Below are positions 36,851-46,337 of a stretch of DNA of 64,000 bases, one piece after another. The notes under the pieces were generated by a model. It was given only the letters and a program-made list of their open reading frames with translations, did not search any database and was not told the DNA's origin. Each line of letters starts with the position of its first letter. Position 1 is the first letter of the stretch. The translations under genes and the position numbers were made by a program. Source of the stretch: Saturnia japonica (lineage: Eukaryota > Arthropoda > Insecta > Lepidoptera > Saturniidae); contig CM065325.1 in NCBI GenBank assembly GCA_033032175.1, positions 13,792,930 through 13,856,929 of the forward strand, read 5' to 3'.

Positions 36851-37060
36851 TTTTTAGTCCTTTTTAATCCTAGTTATTTATTCATTTATTATTTTAGCTT
36901 TTTATTTTATTTTTAAGAGAATCAATTACGTCACACATTTGTTGCGTAATTACAACCATTTACGCAGCGCACGTAATGGAAGCTCTCAAAGCGTGATGTT
37001 ATATAACCTTCCTTGATAAATGGACTATCCAACACCAAAACAATATTTCCATTCGAATTA
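36851..37060. other. No recognisable feature
   Basis: AT-rich spacer. Confidence 0.35.
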
Positions 37061-37133
37061 GTAGTTCCAGTGATTAGCGCGTTAAACCAAACAAACAAAA
37101 AAACAAACATCAGTTTTAGAATATTAGTATAGA
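37061..37133 (-). mobile_element. 5' end of a Helitron-like family 2 copy
   Basis: The reverse complement starts TCTATACTAATATTCTAAAA, then (TTTG)n and 'gcgctaatcactggaactac', the standard 5' end of family 2. The remainder is absent. Confidence 0.6.
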
Positions 37134-37699
37134 AAGTAAAGAAGCTATTTTCAAATTAATTCGTAGCTCCGGGCGCTCTGTTGTCAATGACCCGACATTT
37201 TTAATGTATTCTTCATCTCTAAATAATTATTTCACTTTCGAAAATAGTATGTACGACGTTAAAAATTTATTTCATCTGTAAATCACAAAATAAAAATGTT
37301 CGCAATATTCTTCTTTACTTTGAATTTAAATACATATTATATTATATTATTATAGAATTTCGTGTATAGTTCTCTAAGAATGCATTTATATAAAACACTA
37401 CCTCCGATTCCGAAAATATCTCATTAATCGATAGGAACTGGCAAGAAATTCGACCGGGCTGATCTCTTCTTGTGATTTTCTACCTTTATCCATACAAGTA
37501 TCATTTAAATTTTATTGTAATTTTAATTTTTAATGGGTGTGCATTAAGGGAGTCACTTCCAGGCAACTCGTAATTATCCACCCTATAATACCTTTTCGAG
37601 AATAAAATTAACACATATATATTTATTAAATAAATATCACCTTTGACTGTAATTGCTACTTAATGTCGTAAAAATTATGAATAAAGAAACTAACAAGAA
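37134..37699. other. No recognisable feature
   Basis: AT-rich, no frame of note. Confidence 0.4.
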
Positions 37700-37925
37700 A
37701 AATGTTAACAAAAAAAAAAAAAAACAAACTTCAATGATTTTGAAGAGTTCCCTGGTGTAAATCGAAGTTGAAGGTCCAATGCCAATGTAATTAAAATGTA
37801 ACCTCCCTTGAGGTATCCTCTATCCAACAAAAAAATTATCATCGAAATCAGTTGATAAACAAAAAGTATACATTCGAATTGAGTAGCTTGCGAAAAAAAA
37901 TTTCTTTTGAAGTCGGTTGTAGAAA
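37700..37925 (+). repeat. 'TTGAAGTCGGT' MITE-like family, fullest copy
   Basis: Starts near 'aaacaaacttcaatgatttt' and ends 'cttttgaagtcggttgtaga', so the ends read as inverted versions of each other (ACTTCAA / TTGAAGT). Internal blocks 'gaagagttccctggtgtaa', 'gaggtatcctctatccaac', 'atcatcgaaatcagttgat' recur at 6100, 16230, 34060, 42345, 44935 and 58660. The overlapping 89- and 93-codon frames are not conserved. Confidence 0.6.
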
Positions 37926-38256
37926 TTGCAGTACAAAGAAAAATGTATTCACAAAAAGCTTTTTTTCCGATCATAAAATTGGTGACGTTTTTGTACTAGC
38001 GAATATTTTTACAATTTTAACACAAGCGATACGTTTCTTAATAGTTACGCTGCCAAAACCCATATCATTATTTCATGGCGTGTGTGGGGTGAGTCTCCCG
38101 GTGTTCATTGTTTGCGTTTCTTGGTCAGAATGACGGCGGAAGAGTGTCTTCGATCGTTTGGCACCGAACCTTTGGCATAACTATCTGGGTTCTTATGATT
38201 AACAATATCACGGTTTATGATTTTGAGCGTTACTAAGATTTTTATTTTTATTCTTA
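37926..38256. other. No recognisable feature
   Basis: Unassigned spacer; end of a 93-codon chance frame. Confidence 0.35.
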
Positions 38257-38495
38257 ACTAGCTGGTACCCGCGACTTCGTCTGCGTATTATTGGATATCA
38301 CTATCTGTGTGCCAAATGTCATCTAAATCCGTTTCGCTGATTTTGCATGAATGAGTAACAAACATAGAAACTTTCCATTTTATTATATTTGTAGGAAAAC
38401 ACTGGTTATTCTATGACTTTTACAGAGATAAAAAGTACTCTTATCTGTTATTCCAGGTCATAGACTATCTGTGTGCCAAATTTGTCTGATTCTGA
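38257..38495 (-). mobile_element. Helitron-like terminus, inverted relative to 39594-39636
   Basis: Left end ACTAGCTGGTACCCGCGACT + TCGTCTGCGTATT is the reverse complement of a CTAGT terminus. The stretch 'actatctgtgtgccaaat' occurs twice (about 38300 and 38465), so the copy contains an internal partial duplication. The 5' end is not clear. Confidence 0.55.
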
Positions 38496-38589
38496 TTAGC
38501 CAGTGTTATCCAATGTGTTGGATTCATATTGGCTTATTGTTGGCGACAGAATAGTTGTTTTTCATGTCTTAGGTTAGGGTATTATGTGT

Positions 38590-39450
38590 TATTATTATAT
38601 TTACGTGTTACATACTATGAGTTACAATAAAATAGGTTAATACTGACAATATTATAGAAAAATGTAAGCGAATACGCTACATTACAAGTTGCATGTTGTA
38701 TGTTAAGATGTATATAAACGATTATGTATTGTGTGTGACATATGTGAAAATATAACTAACATAGAATAGATTAACATATAGAGTAAGCCAATAGAGTAAG
38801 TATATCGAATGTTATAGAGATTTTACGAGCGGAAAAAAGTGATGTCGCCCGTAAATTACATTGTTTTTGGCTTATGTACGGAATGTATACGTAATGTATA
38901 TTATAAGTGAATATGTAATGAATACGTAATTCAAAGAGGAACATTTTGATATATAACATGTGTACATAAGATATATAATGAGAGAAATATAAAGAGTTTA
39001 ACAGGGCAACCAAAGCGAAAAGTAAAGTTAAAACACGAAATAAACACGGAATAAAACGGGGCTCTCTTTACGGTCATTGCTCGAACCACTTAAGCTCGAA
39101 GAAGGGCCGTATTGGGCACGGTGCAATTCAACGAGTCTACAAGTACAAGCAACGAGTAACTACAAGAAGAAAGCTTTGGTCGTCCTGCGAACAATCAACA
39201 AGATATCGACTTTCATTGAAGACCCGGCACCTCAAGCGGTCGTGCATTATTGCACCCCCCGGACCCCCTCACCACTAACATCACGCCGCCCACTGGCATC
39301 CGTACGGTATCTACGAGACGGGCATCCGGCGCAACAAAACGCCCGTCCAAACCGGGGAAACGTCACACCCCCCCCCCCTCCCTCACGCAGAGGGGAAGTG
39401 ACGCGTACCCAACACTTATAATTACAATAGTATACACACAATGATAAACC
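38590..39450 (+). other. Compositionally distinct block, possibly an LTR and leader
   Basis: An AT-rich half with repeated 'gtaat/atgt' words (38600-38990) is followed by two AATAAA signals (about 39041 and 39052) and then a GC-rich half (39060-39410) with a C-run at 39368-39380. U3-like sequence, polyadenylation signals and a GC-rich leader in this order would fit an LTR retrotransposon edge, but I see no gag/pol, no confirmed LTR ends and no primer-binding site. The 114-codon frame at 39077 and its antisense partner have low-complexity Pro/Arg-rich content and are not called genes. Confidence 0.3.
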
Positions 39451-39489
39451 CATCTATGATTGTTTTTGTTGGTCGTGTTCTGAAATCAG

Positions 39490-39593
39490 CCAGTGTATGT
39501 ACAGTAATATAGCGGAGTACTAGGGATCGCAACCACCATACACATAGTGACAAACACTTCTTTTGGTTTGGTGTATTCCGAGATCAATCTGTA
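39490..39593 (-). repeat. Family A fragment
   Basis: The reverse complement reads 'agattgatctcggaatacac', 'caaaccaaaagaagtgtttg', 'actatgtgtatggtggttgc', the central block of family A. It abuts the Helitron-like terminus that follows. Confidence 0.55.
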
Positions 39594-39636
39594 TATATCC
39601 AAAAATACGCAGACGAAGTCGCAGGTACCAGCTAGT
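39594..39636 (+). mobile_element. Helitron-like 3' terminus
   Basis: ATATCC then AAAAATACGCAGACGAAGTC and GCAGGTACCAGCTAGT. It matches the reverse complement of 38257-38299 at about 41 of 43 positions. Confidence 0.65.
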
Positions 39637-40218
39637 AATATAATAAAGCGAAAAAGTTTTTTGTTTGTTTTGTACATGATAGCTAGATTCACGAGTAACA
39701 ATTAGTATCTAAAATTAGGCTACAACTCTCAGCTAGTCTTAAATATTGATTTTTGTTAACTAAGTCGGAAGTGAAAGCGCTCCCGAACTGATTTATCCGC
39801 GTGCGTTGGCGTAATGGATGATACACGAATACAATGTTCTACAAAAAATATTGGTCCTTATTATATCTAAAAAAAGGTCCGCAAAAGCATATGCTTATCT
39901 CTTATACATGAGCCACAATAATGTATTTTGTGAGTTTTTTTATTGATGATTAAAAATTGATTTATGAGCATTATTTTTAGGCATAGCATATTAATACTTA
40001 TGAGCAAAAGTTAATTCATCATAAATGTATTTTTATGAAGTTAAATTTTGCCCTTTAAAGGATGTTAATTGGACGCATAGTTTAAGAGATATTGAAAAAT
40101 TAAAATAATTTGTACTTACGAGAAGTGAGAACTATTATGATAGGCTACACAGATGCGTTAACGGCACGGTGTTTGTCAGTTAAAATTAACACGGGTAAAA
40201 CCGTGGGGCTCAGCTACT
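39637..40218 (+). mobile_element. Helitron-like element, family 2
   Basis: Starts 'aatataataaagcgaaaaag' + 'ttttttgtttg' directly after the preceding CTAGT and ends 'aaaaccgtggggctcagcta' + 'ct'. The body is colinear with 11130-11817. The first bases of the family 5' end are missing, so this copy inserted next to, or was cut at, the previous terminus. Confidence 0.65.
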
Positions 40219-40251
40219 TTTTTATATTTTGTAATTTCAGCTTTTGAGCAC

Positions 40252-40440
40252 AATCTCACCTCATGTTAAGTGAAAATGTGGTCTAAGATTGGAATTCGCT
40301 AACTCTTAAAGGAACTGAGACTCAAGTGCAGCTGCCGGAACATACATAAGTTGCTTGGCGATATATCTTGGACTTGACGGTGGTAGCTAGCCAGGCGCGT
40401 GTACGGAAATGCCCAACCACCATGCTGTAGTTTCTTCACG
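40252..40440 (-). mobile_element. SINE family 2 copy, head missing
   Basis: The reverse complement gives 'catggtggttgggcatttcc', 'ctggctagctaccaccgtca', 'tatgttccggcagctgcact', matching 32063-32333. No A or B box. Confidence 0.6.
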
Positions 40441-41104
40441 ATATAAATAAGTTTATACATATATTATTCTTATATATAATAGGTATATATACTTTCTCAG
40501 TTTAACAGTGTACAGCGTGGTAACCGTGGCAATGTTTGTCGTCGCTTGCCTTTGTAAATGAGACCACGTGTATATAAATGTCTTATAGCAAGGTAATGAA
40601 TATGATCAAAAGCTAAAGTACCTATATCATTAAAAGTTCTATATGAAATGTAGCGTGTAACTAAATATATAAACGAATTTATCAAATCAAATAATATATA
40701 TAAAAACATGGAACTCTTCAGAGAACTTCTTTTAAGTTCGGGGAAACGGCCAACACAGAGAGATTTATGACTTAATTTTGACACAGTTCAGTAAGGGCTG
40801 GGGGCGGCGTAAATAAGTTATGAGATTTATCGTCAGGAAGTCGATTGAAAAAAAAAGAAAAATTAGACAAGCGCGTGCCGTATCTCATGAGATTGGTTCT
40901 GGAAACTCAATAAATAAATTGATTTAATGCTACTTCCACTAAATAATAATTAATTACTACTGTGGTGGGAAGTAGCAGATGACGATGAGGCCGAAACGAC
41001 TTCATGCATGGTTTGTACTCCATAAGCAATCAAAAAACAGTACTGTTTCCTATCAGTGCTAAGGGCATGACTTTAATAATGTTAAGAGTATAAAAAAGAA
41101 AATT
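40441..41104. other. No recognisable feature
   Basis: A 95-codon minus frame at 40497-40784 has no recognisable content. Confidence 0.4.
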
Positions 41105-41476
41105 AGATCTTCGAAACGGTTGGACCGATTTTGACGGGACTTTCACTGGTAGATATCTGATGATATAGGAAGTAACTTAGGCTACTTTTGTTTTAGAAAA
41201 AAATTAGGGTTCCGCACAAATAAAAAAAATTTGGTCATGGTGAATCAATTCGGGCGCTTAAATGGCTTACGCTGAGTAAACCATAAGAGATATAGCAAAT
41301 TAATGTAGGAAATAATTATAAGCATTAAAAAGATCTACAAAAAAGTCCGGGAGAGTATACATATATCTTCTAATGAACATCAACAATAAGCATTTTTGCC
41401 TTTAAAGAAGCCCGAAGCGGGGGAGCAATTCACGCGGGAATTCTGTAGTCCACGTGAGCGAAGCCACGGGCACAGA
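41105..41476 (+). mobile_element. Helitron-like element, family 1, 5'-truncated
   Basis: Begins within the family at 'cttcgaaacggttggaccga' and runs to 'gtgagcgaagccacgggcac' + 'aga'. The terminal CTAGT is altered. Colinear with 2115-2484. Confidence 0.65.
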
Positions 41477-42344
41477 TTTACTAGGGTATATTACTGAAGT
41501 TATATTTCTTTGGCGCGTTTATTACAGAATAAAATTGAAAGTTGCTCACGCAAAATGAGTGCTCCTTTATAATTTGAATTAATTTGACTGATTTCTATTT
41601 ATATTTGATTGTGTAAAAATAATGTTTATTTATCAACCGTGAAATTATTTTTACACAGTTAAAATTATCACTTTAACTTTACGCTATTGTTATTGATGAC
41701 TAAATAATTTCATTATGATATTAGCACACGGGATAAAAATTTTGGAGTTATTTCTCGTTTTACGCACATAATTATTATTATTATTTAATGTTAAACTTTG
41801 ATAAATACCTAATACCGTATTGTACCTACATATATATTATACATGAGGTCATTCGACATCTTATGTCATACAAAAACATCTTCAGAAATTATTATCGATG
41901 CAGTGAAGAACGTGTTTAAATTTGTAAAACCTATTTATAGAATAATCGTGGTATGTAATTTAGTAATTAGATTTATATTATGCTAAGGATAAAAAAAGCC
42001 AATTCAAACTCCATACGGAACCCTAAAAAAACTAGACAGATACAAATGTTTAATACCGCCTTATGAATGAGTGAACGGAACGAAGGATTTCCTTTACTTC
42101 TCGTTTATCAATACGTACGTAGTCGACCTGATAAATGTTTACCGAATAATAGGGTAATATAGTGTCTTGTGGTGTTGGTTACCCCAAAGATAAAATAAAA
42201 ATAAAACCATGTATGACGCCTTTAATATCCTAACAACAACCTTAGAAACCATTTTAGCTTTTAACACAAAACCACTGCTTGAAAGTACAAACCGCAATAA
42301 CAAAATCGTTACCCAAAACAGTTGATTGTTATTGTATCTAAGAC
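41477..42344. other. No recognisable feature
   Basis: AT-rich. The minus frame at 42139-42351 (70 codons) matches nothing known. Confidence 0.4.
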
Positions 42345-42540
42345 AAGACAATTTTTAACAAAAAAGTAAACCAACTTCTATGGTTTTGAGGTGTTTCCTA
42401 GTGTACCTCCGAAGTCCAATTCAGTGCCAATAAAATTAAAATGAGTCCATGCTTGAAGTATCCCCTTTCTAACAAAATAATACAAGCTACGCGGAAACCA
42501 ATCATTAACCTATGTATCTATAGAATTTTTATTTATTCCC
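42345..42540 (+). repeat. 'TTGAAGTCGGT' MITE-like copy, interrupted by a LINE
   Basis: 'tttttaacaaaaaagtaaac', 'cctagtgtacctccgaagtc', 'gaagtatcccctttctaac' match the family. The sequence changes abruptly to GC-rich LINE coding sequence at about 42540, so the LINE probably inserted into this copy. Confidence 0.55.
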
Positions 42541-43758
42541 TCTCCCACCTGAAGAGCCTGTCTGCGAGGGTGACCGAAGGTGGAGGTAGATTGTTGGCGG
42601 TGTCGCTCGACATCGCCAACGCCTTCAACAGCCTGCCGCATGAGGTTATACGAGAGGCGCTCCGATATCACGGAGTACCCTCGTACCTGCGGCGGCTGTT
42701 GGAGAACTACCTTCAGGGCAGGGTGTTGACGCCTACGTGGACGGGCGAGAGACGATCGTCCAGCGAAGTGTGGGGTGTGGCGTTCCAGAGGGGTCGGTGT
42801 TGGGGCCGCTCCTGTGGAACATGGGCTACGACTGGGTCTTCCGCGTAGCGCTCCCACCGGGGGTGCGCATAATTTGTTACGCGGATGACATCCTAGTCGT
42901 GGCCCAGGGAGCCAACTGAGCAGAGGTTGCGCGCCTGGCCACGGAGGGAGTACCCCTCGTGGTCAGGCGTATAGAATTGTTGGGCCTCAGGGTGATGGTA
43001 GAGAAAATCGAGGCCCTACTGTTCCACGGGCCTCGGTGTGGGCCACCTCCTGGGGCCCACATACAAGTTGAATGGGAGAGGGTTCGGGTAGGTCCCATTT
43101 CAAGGGACTCGAACCGCGGTTGGTGGGTTGTTTCGGATGGTTCCTGCACCGGATCGCACGTAGGGAGTCGACCACCGCGTGTCATGAGTGCGGTGCTGCC
43201 AATGATACCGCGCAGCACACTCTTTCGGAGAGCCAGCGCCGGGCTCTGACCGCGGTGGTAGGAATAGACCTCTCGCTCCCGAGTATGGTTGGCGCCATGC
43301 TCGGCAGTGAGAGGTCGTGGGAAGCGATGGCCTCCTTCTGCGAGGAAGTTATATCGCATAAGGAGGCCATGGAGAGGGCACGCGAAAATGATCCTTTGAG
43401 CGGTCCTCTCCACGAAAGACAAGCGGGCGGCAGGAGAAGGCGATTCGTCCGCCAACTCCCGCCGCCCTAGCCGAATCAGGGAAGACGAGGGGTGGGCCGT
43501 CTTCCCATTGCAAAGGTTCGGCAGCTGTGGGAGACAGTTAGGGTTGTACTGAATTGTCTCCCTTTTGCGGTGGCCCGGCAGTAGTAGCTGGGCCTGCCGC
43601 CGGGGCGACGTGGTTGAATGCAACCACGAGCCCACGTCGCCCCTCTAAGGCGGCTGAGGTACACCGTGGAGTTTTAGTGAGTAAGAGTCTCACATAACCA
43701 CTCGTCCTCCCCCGGGCGGGTGTGTGCCCATGAAGGGTTTCTCCACGTTAAAAAAAAA
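42541..43758 (+). mobile_element. R1-clade LINE copy, truncated and internally deleted
   Basis: A GC-rich island in AT-rich DNA that holds reverse transcriptase and C-terminal CCHC parts of an R1-clade polyprotein, then a 3' UTR ending 'ctccacgttaaaaaaaaaa'. The 3' UTR and C-terminus match the minus-strand copy at 45192-46322. The 5' part (ORF1, endonuclease) and a central segment are missing. No clear target-site duplication was found. Confidence 0.85.
42543..43470 (+). pseudogene. R1-clade reverse transcriptase/CCHC pseudogene
   Basis: The first frame reads GGGRLLAVSLDIANAFNSLP (motif A Asp present), then EALRYHGVPSYLRRLLENYL. A frameshift near 42733 leads to MDGRETIVQRSVGCGVPEGS, VLGPLLWNMGYDWVFR and ICYADDILVVAQG, with the YADD box at 42878-42889. 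A stop follows at 42917-42919. The text resumes as VRRIELLGLRVMVEKIEALL, then jumps near 43130 straight to the C-terminal knuckle CHECGAANDTAQHTL (from 43180) and SEQRR-type, Leu-rich tail, ending RRRRFVRQLPPP and a stop. The part between the palm/thumb and the knuckle is deleted. The 252-codon antisense frame at 42877-43635 is a shadow. Confidence 0.85.
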
Positions 43759-43812
43759 ATACTATTCCTCGTGAAACTGCCTATGATATACAGAAAGAAT
43801 TTTACGTATAAA
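43759..43812. other. Spacer after the LINE
   Basis: Short AT-rich sequence after the A-run; begins 'tactattcctcgtg'. Confidence 0.4.
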
Positions 43813-43892
43813 ACTAGTAGTTCCAGAGATTAGCGTGTTTAAAGAAATAAACAAACAAACAAAAAAATCTACGGCTTTACTATGTTAGTATA
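43813..43892 (-). mobile_element. 5' end of a Helitron-like family 2 copy
   Basis: 'ctagtagttccagagattag', 'cgtgtttaaa', (caaa)n and 'tatgttagtata' are the reverse complement of the family 2 start, close to 37061-37133. Confidence 0.6.
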
Positions 43893-44098
43893 TTCAAATA
43901 TGCGAATAAGTATACAGCTTCCCTTTTATTAGTTCAGGTAAAGGTCGATTCTCTTAAAGCGTAGTTTTAATAAAAGCATCGAAGTTTTCCTTGCCTGGAC
44001 TCGTTTACTTTAATAGTCATCTGAAGTTGTTCTGTACAGAATTAATTTTCTACATCGTCTCGCTGCGCCGGTCTCAATCCTTGCAACTGTAGGTACTC
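43893..44098. other. No recognisable feature
   Basis: Unassigned spacer before the hairpin. Confidence 0.35.
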
Positions 44099-44172
44099 AT
44101 ATCGTAGATGATTTGTAGAAAAGGTGAATCCATTTTGGTGGATTCGACTTTTCTACAAATCATCGATGATAT
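44099..44172. repeat. 74-nt near-perfect hairpin
   Basis: Inner arms 44107-44132 and 44139-44164 pair at 24 of 26 positions (GATGATTTGTAGAAAAG... against its inverse) around a 6-base loop TTTTGG. Pairing continues outward with one mismatch and one G-T pair to 44099/44172, giving about 34 bp per arm. It could be a foldback element or an miRNA-like precursor, though the stem is more perfect and the loop smaller than usual for an animal pre-miRNA. Confidence 0.85.
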
Positions 44173-44445
44173 AACTTCGAGATGGTAGAAGCTTCTAAGG
44201 ATTTATTTGTACTTATATATTTTGTGTTATACAAGGATGCCTGATAAGAATTGCTACACTTAAGTGGCATTACTCGTAGGACGGATGGCCGATAAGGCCA
44301 AAGAGTTCTCGAGTGGCGGCCACGTAGGTACAGGAAGACGCAGCGTGGGCAGAACCGCCATAAAGTGGACCGGCGATCTTTTAAAAGCCATATAAGTACC
44401 TTTTTTCTCTTTTTTTCGATAGTTTTTTATTTTTTCTTTATTATA
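44173..44445. other. No recognisable feature
   Basis: A 68-codon minus frame at 44260-44466 is part of this stretch and not recognisable. Confidence 0.35.
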
Positions 44446-44597
44446 CACAATTTCACACACGGCCATTTAATTCCAAACTAAGCAAAGCTTGTAATATGGT
44501 AACTAAACAGCTGATATACATACATATACAGATATTTAACACCCAGACACACACAACTGACATTTATGCTCATCACACAAAGTCAGTATCAATCGCT
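44446..44597 (-). mobile_element. SINE family 1 copy, head missing
   Basis: The reverse complement carries the body and tail seen in 15449-15642 and 56514-56745: 'tgtgtgatgagcataaatgt', 'gttgtgtgtgtctgggtgtt', 'catattacaagctttgctta' and 'gtgtgaaattgtg'. No Pol III boxes remain. Confidence 0.6.
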
Positions 44598-44934
44598 GTA
44601 AATTAGAAGTTAGCAAATTTGTTTACTAAATCTCTGAAGAAGAAAATATAGATCCGCAAACGTTCTAAACCCGCAACAACTGAATAGTATCAGAATAAAC
44701 AGTACTAACGTTGATCCCCGCCCCTCCCCGCAGCCCGCGTAATTTCCTGTAGGTCCTCAACAGCTTACGTCTTCCTGTACTGACCTCTATCAGTTCTCCA
44801 AGTTATAAACTTATCGGATGACCCATCTGATATTTTGCAACTGTTATTTTATCTTCAAAGATGAATATAAATTAATTATAAGAAATATTATGGTCATGTA
44901 TGGTCATTATTTAATGCAAAAAGACTATAAAATT
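44598..44934. other. No recognisable feature
   Basis: AT-rich, with a short C-rich piece near 44715-44740. Confidence 0.35.
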
Positions 44935-45065
44935 TTTAACAAAAAATAAAACCAACCTGAACGATTTTGAAGAGTTCCCTGGTGTAAGTATCCCCTTTCC
45001 AACTTAAAAAGAATCATCTATATTAGATCATAAACACAGAAGTTAATGGCTGGACATGGATTTAA
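44935..45065 (+). repeat. 'TTGAAGTCGGT' MITE-like family copy
   Basis: 'aatttttaacaaaaaataaa', 'gattttgaagagttccctgg', 'gtatcccctttccaactta', 'aacacagaagttaatggctg'. Lies just left of the second R1 LINE copy. Confidence 0.55.
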
Positions 45066-45176
45066 ACATTCGAATATAAAAAAAACATAACGCAATGTTA
45101 ATGGTAAGCAGAAGCAGAAAACAACCGAGATAATTTATCGTAGCGAAAGGTAGAAATATTTGACACTGGCGCAGAT

Positions 45177-45191
45177 GTACGAAAGGTACCC
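45177..45191. repeat. Target-site duplication, left copy
   Basis: GTACGAAAGGTACCC, identical to 46323-46337, directly next to the poly(A) (here T-run) end of the LINE. Confidence 0.9.
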
Positions 45192-46322
45192 TTTTTTTTT
45201 TTTTTTTTTTTTTTTTAACGTGGAGAAACCCGTAATGTGTACACACCCGCCTGGGGGACGAGTGGTTATGTGAGACTCCTACTCACTAAAACTCCACGGT
45301 GTACCATCCACCGCCATTCGGGGGTGACGCGGGGACTGCGGTGGCATACAGCCGCGCCGCTCCGGCTAAACCGGGCCCGGCCTAAGTAGGAGACAGCTCG
45401 GTACACCCAAGCCGTCTCCTCCGTCCGCCGAACCTGTGCAATGAGGAGACGGGCCCCCCGACCCGTCTCCTCTGGTTCGGCTAGGGTGGCGGGAGTTGGC
45501 GAATGAACCGCCTCCTCCTGCCACCCGTTCGTCTTTGGCGAAGAGGGCCGCTTAGGGGATCCCCCTCGCACACCCTCTCCGCAGCCTCCTTCTGCGAGAT
45601 TATGTCCTCGCAGAAGGAGGCCATCGCCGTCCATGTCCTCTCGCTACCGAGCATGGCTCTCACCACACTCGGTAGCGAGAAATCCTCCCCTACAGCTACG
45701 ACCAGAGTGCGGCGCTGTTCCACCCACGCAGCACACTCAGACAGAGTGTGCTGCGCCGTGTCTTCTACAGCCCCGCACTCGTGGCACGTAGCGTTGGGCT
45801 CCCTCCTTGCTATCTTGTGCAGGTACTATTCGAAGCAACCGTGTCCGGACAGCACCTGCACAAGTCTGAAAGTCAGGGAGCCCCGCTCCCTGCATAACCA
45901 TTCCCGGAGGACCGGGTGGACGGCGTCTATGGTCTGACGTCCATAGCGTGCGTCCGCCAGGTCCTCCCCCCACCTCCTGAATACGTCGTCCTGTGTCTCC
46001 CGTCTGATTCTAACTACCTCTGTGGGAGCTGGATGCTCCCCTGACTCTCTCCTCGGCGCCGTGAATCTGTACACGGCGGCGAGCCCCTCCGCCTCCAGCT
46101 CCACGGCGGGGAGCCGGCAAGAACAAAGGCCGCCCCTGCGGACACCGATCGGTACCCGCGAATCACTCTCAGCGCCACGACACTCGGCTTAGCACGCAGC
46201 ACGCGTCTGTTCGTGGCGCTGAGAGCATCCACCCAGATCGGTGCCCCGTAGACGGCCATGCTCTGCACAACCCCCGCAAACAAACGGCGACAGCTCGCGC
46301 CCGGCCCCCCCGAGTTCGGGAG
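45192..46322 (-). mobile_element. R1-clade LINE copy, 5'-truncated, with target-site duplication
   Basis: Minus-strand insertion. It ends in a poly(A) tail, seen as a T-run at about 45191-45216, after the 3' UTR end 'ggtttctccacgttaa'. The 5' truncation point is at 46322. An exact 15-bp duplication flanks it, showing insertion by target-primed reverse transcription. Family members share their 3' UTR and C-terminus with 42541-43758. GC content is far above the surroundings. Confidence 0.92.
45481..46320 (-). pseudogene. C-terminal part of an R1-clade polyprotein
   Basis: Reading from the 5' end on the minus strand: CRRLFAGVVQSMAVYGAPIW, SATNRRVLRAKPSVVALRVI, RGYRSVSAGAAFVLAGSPPW (thumb/connection region after the reverse transcriptase). 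A one-base loss near 46101 shifts frame to ELEAEGLAAVYRFTAPRRES and on to LVQVLSGHGCFE. A stop at 45826-45828 replaces one residue before YLHKIARREPNATCHECGA. The knuckle CHEC...HTLSEC follows (C-X2-C...H-X4-C), then the DFSLPSVVRAMLGSERTW tail and stop at 45481-45483. Only two lesions besides truncation, so the copy is fairly young. The plus frame at 45503-45937 is a shadow. Confidence 0.88.
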
Positions 46323-46337
46323 GTACGAAAGGTACCC
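46323..46337. repeat. Target-site duplication, right copy
   Basis: GTACGAAAGGTACCC, identical to 45177-45191, at the 5' truncation end of the LINE. Confidence 0.9.

Noticed and set aside
39077..39453. 114-codon plus frame and 68-codon minus frame
   Set aside because: Overlapping frames in a GC-rich block with Pro/Arg-rich low-complexity translation; no domain.
42877..43635. 252-codon minus-strand open frame
   Set aside because: Antisense to the R1-clade LINE; the plus strand carries the reverse transcriptase YADD box and CCHC motifs, and GC-rich sequence opens chance frames.
45503..45937. 144-codon plus-strand open frame
   Set aside because: Antisense shadow of the minus-strand R1-clade C-terminus.
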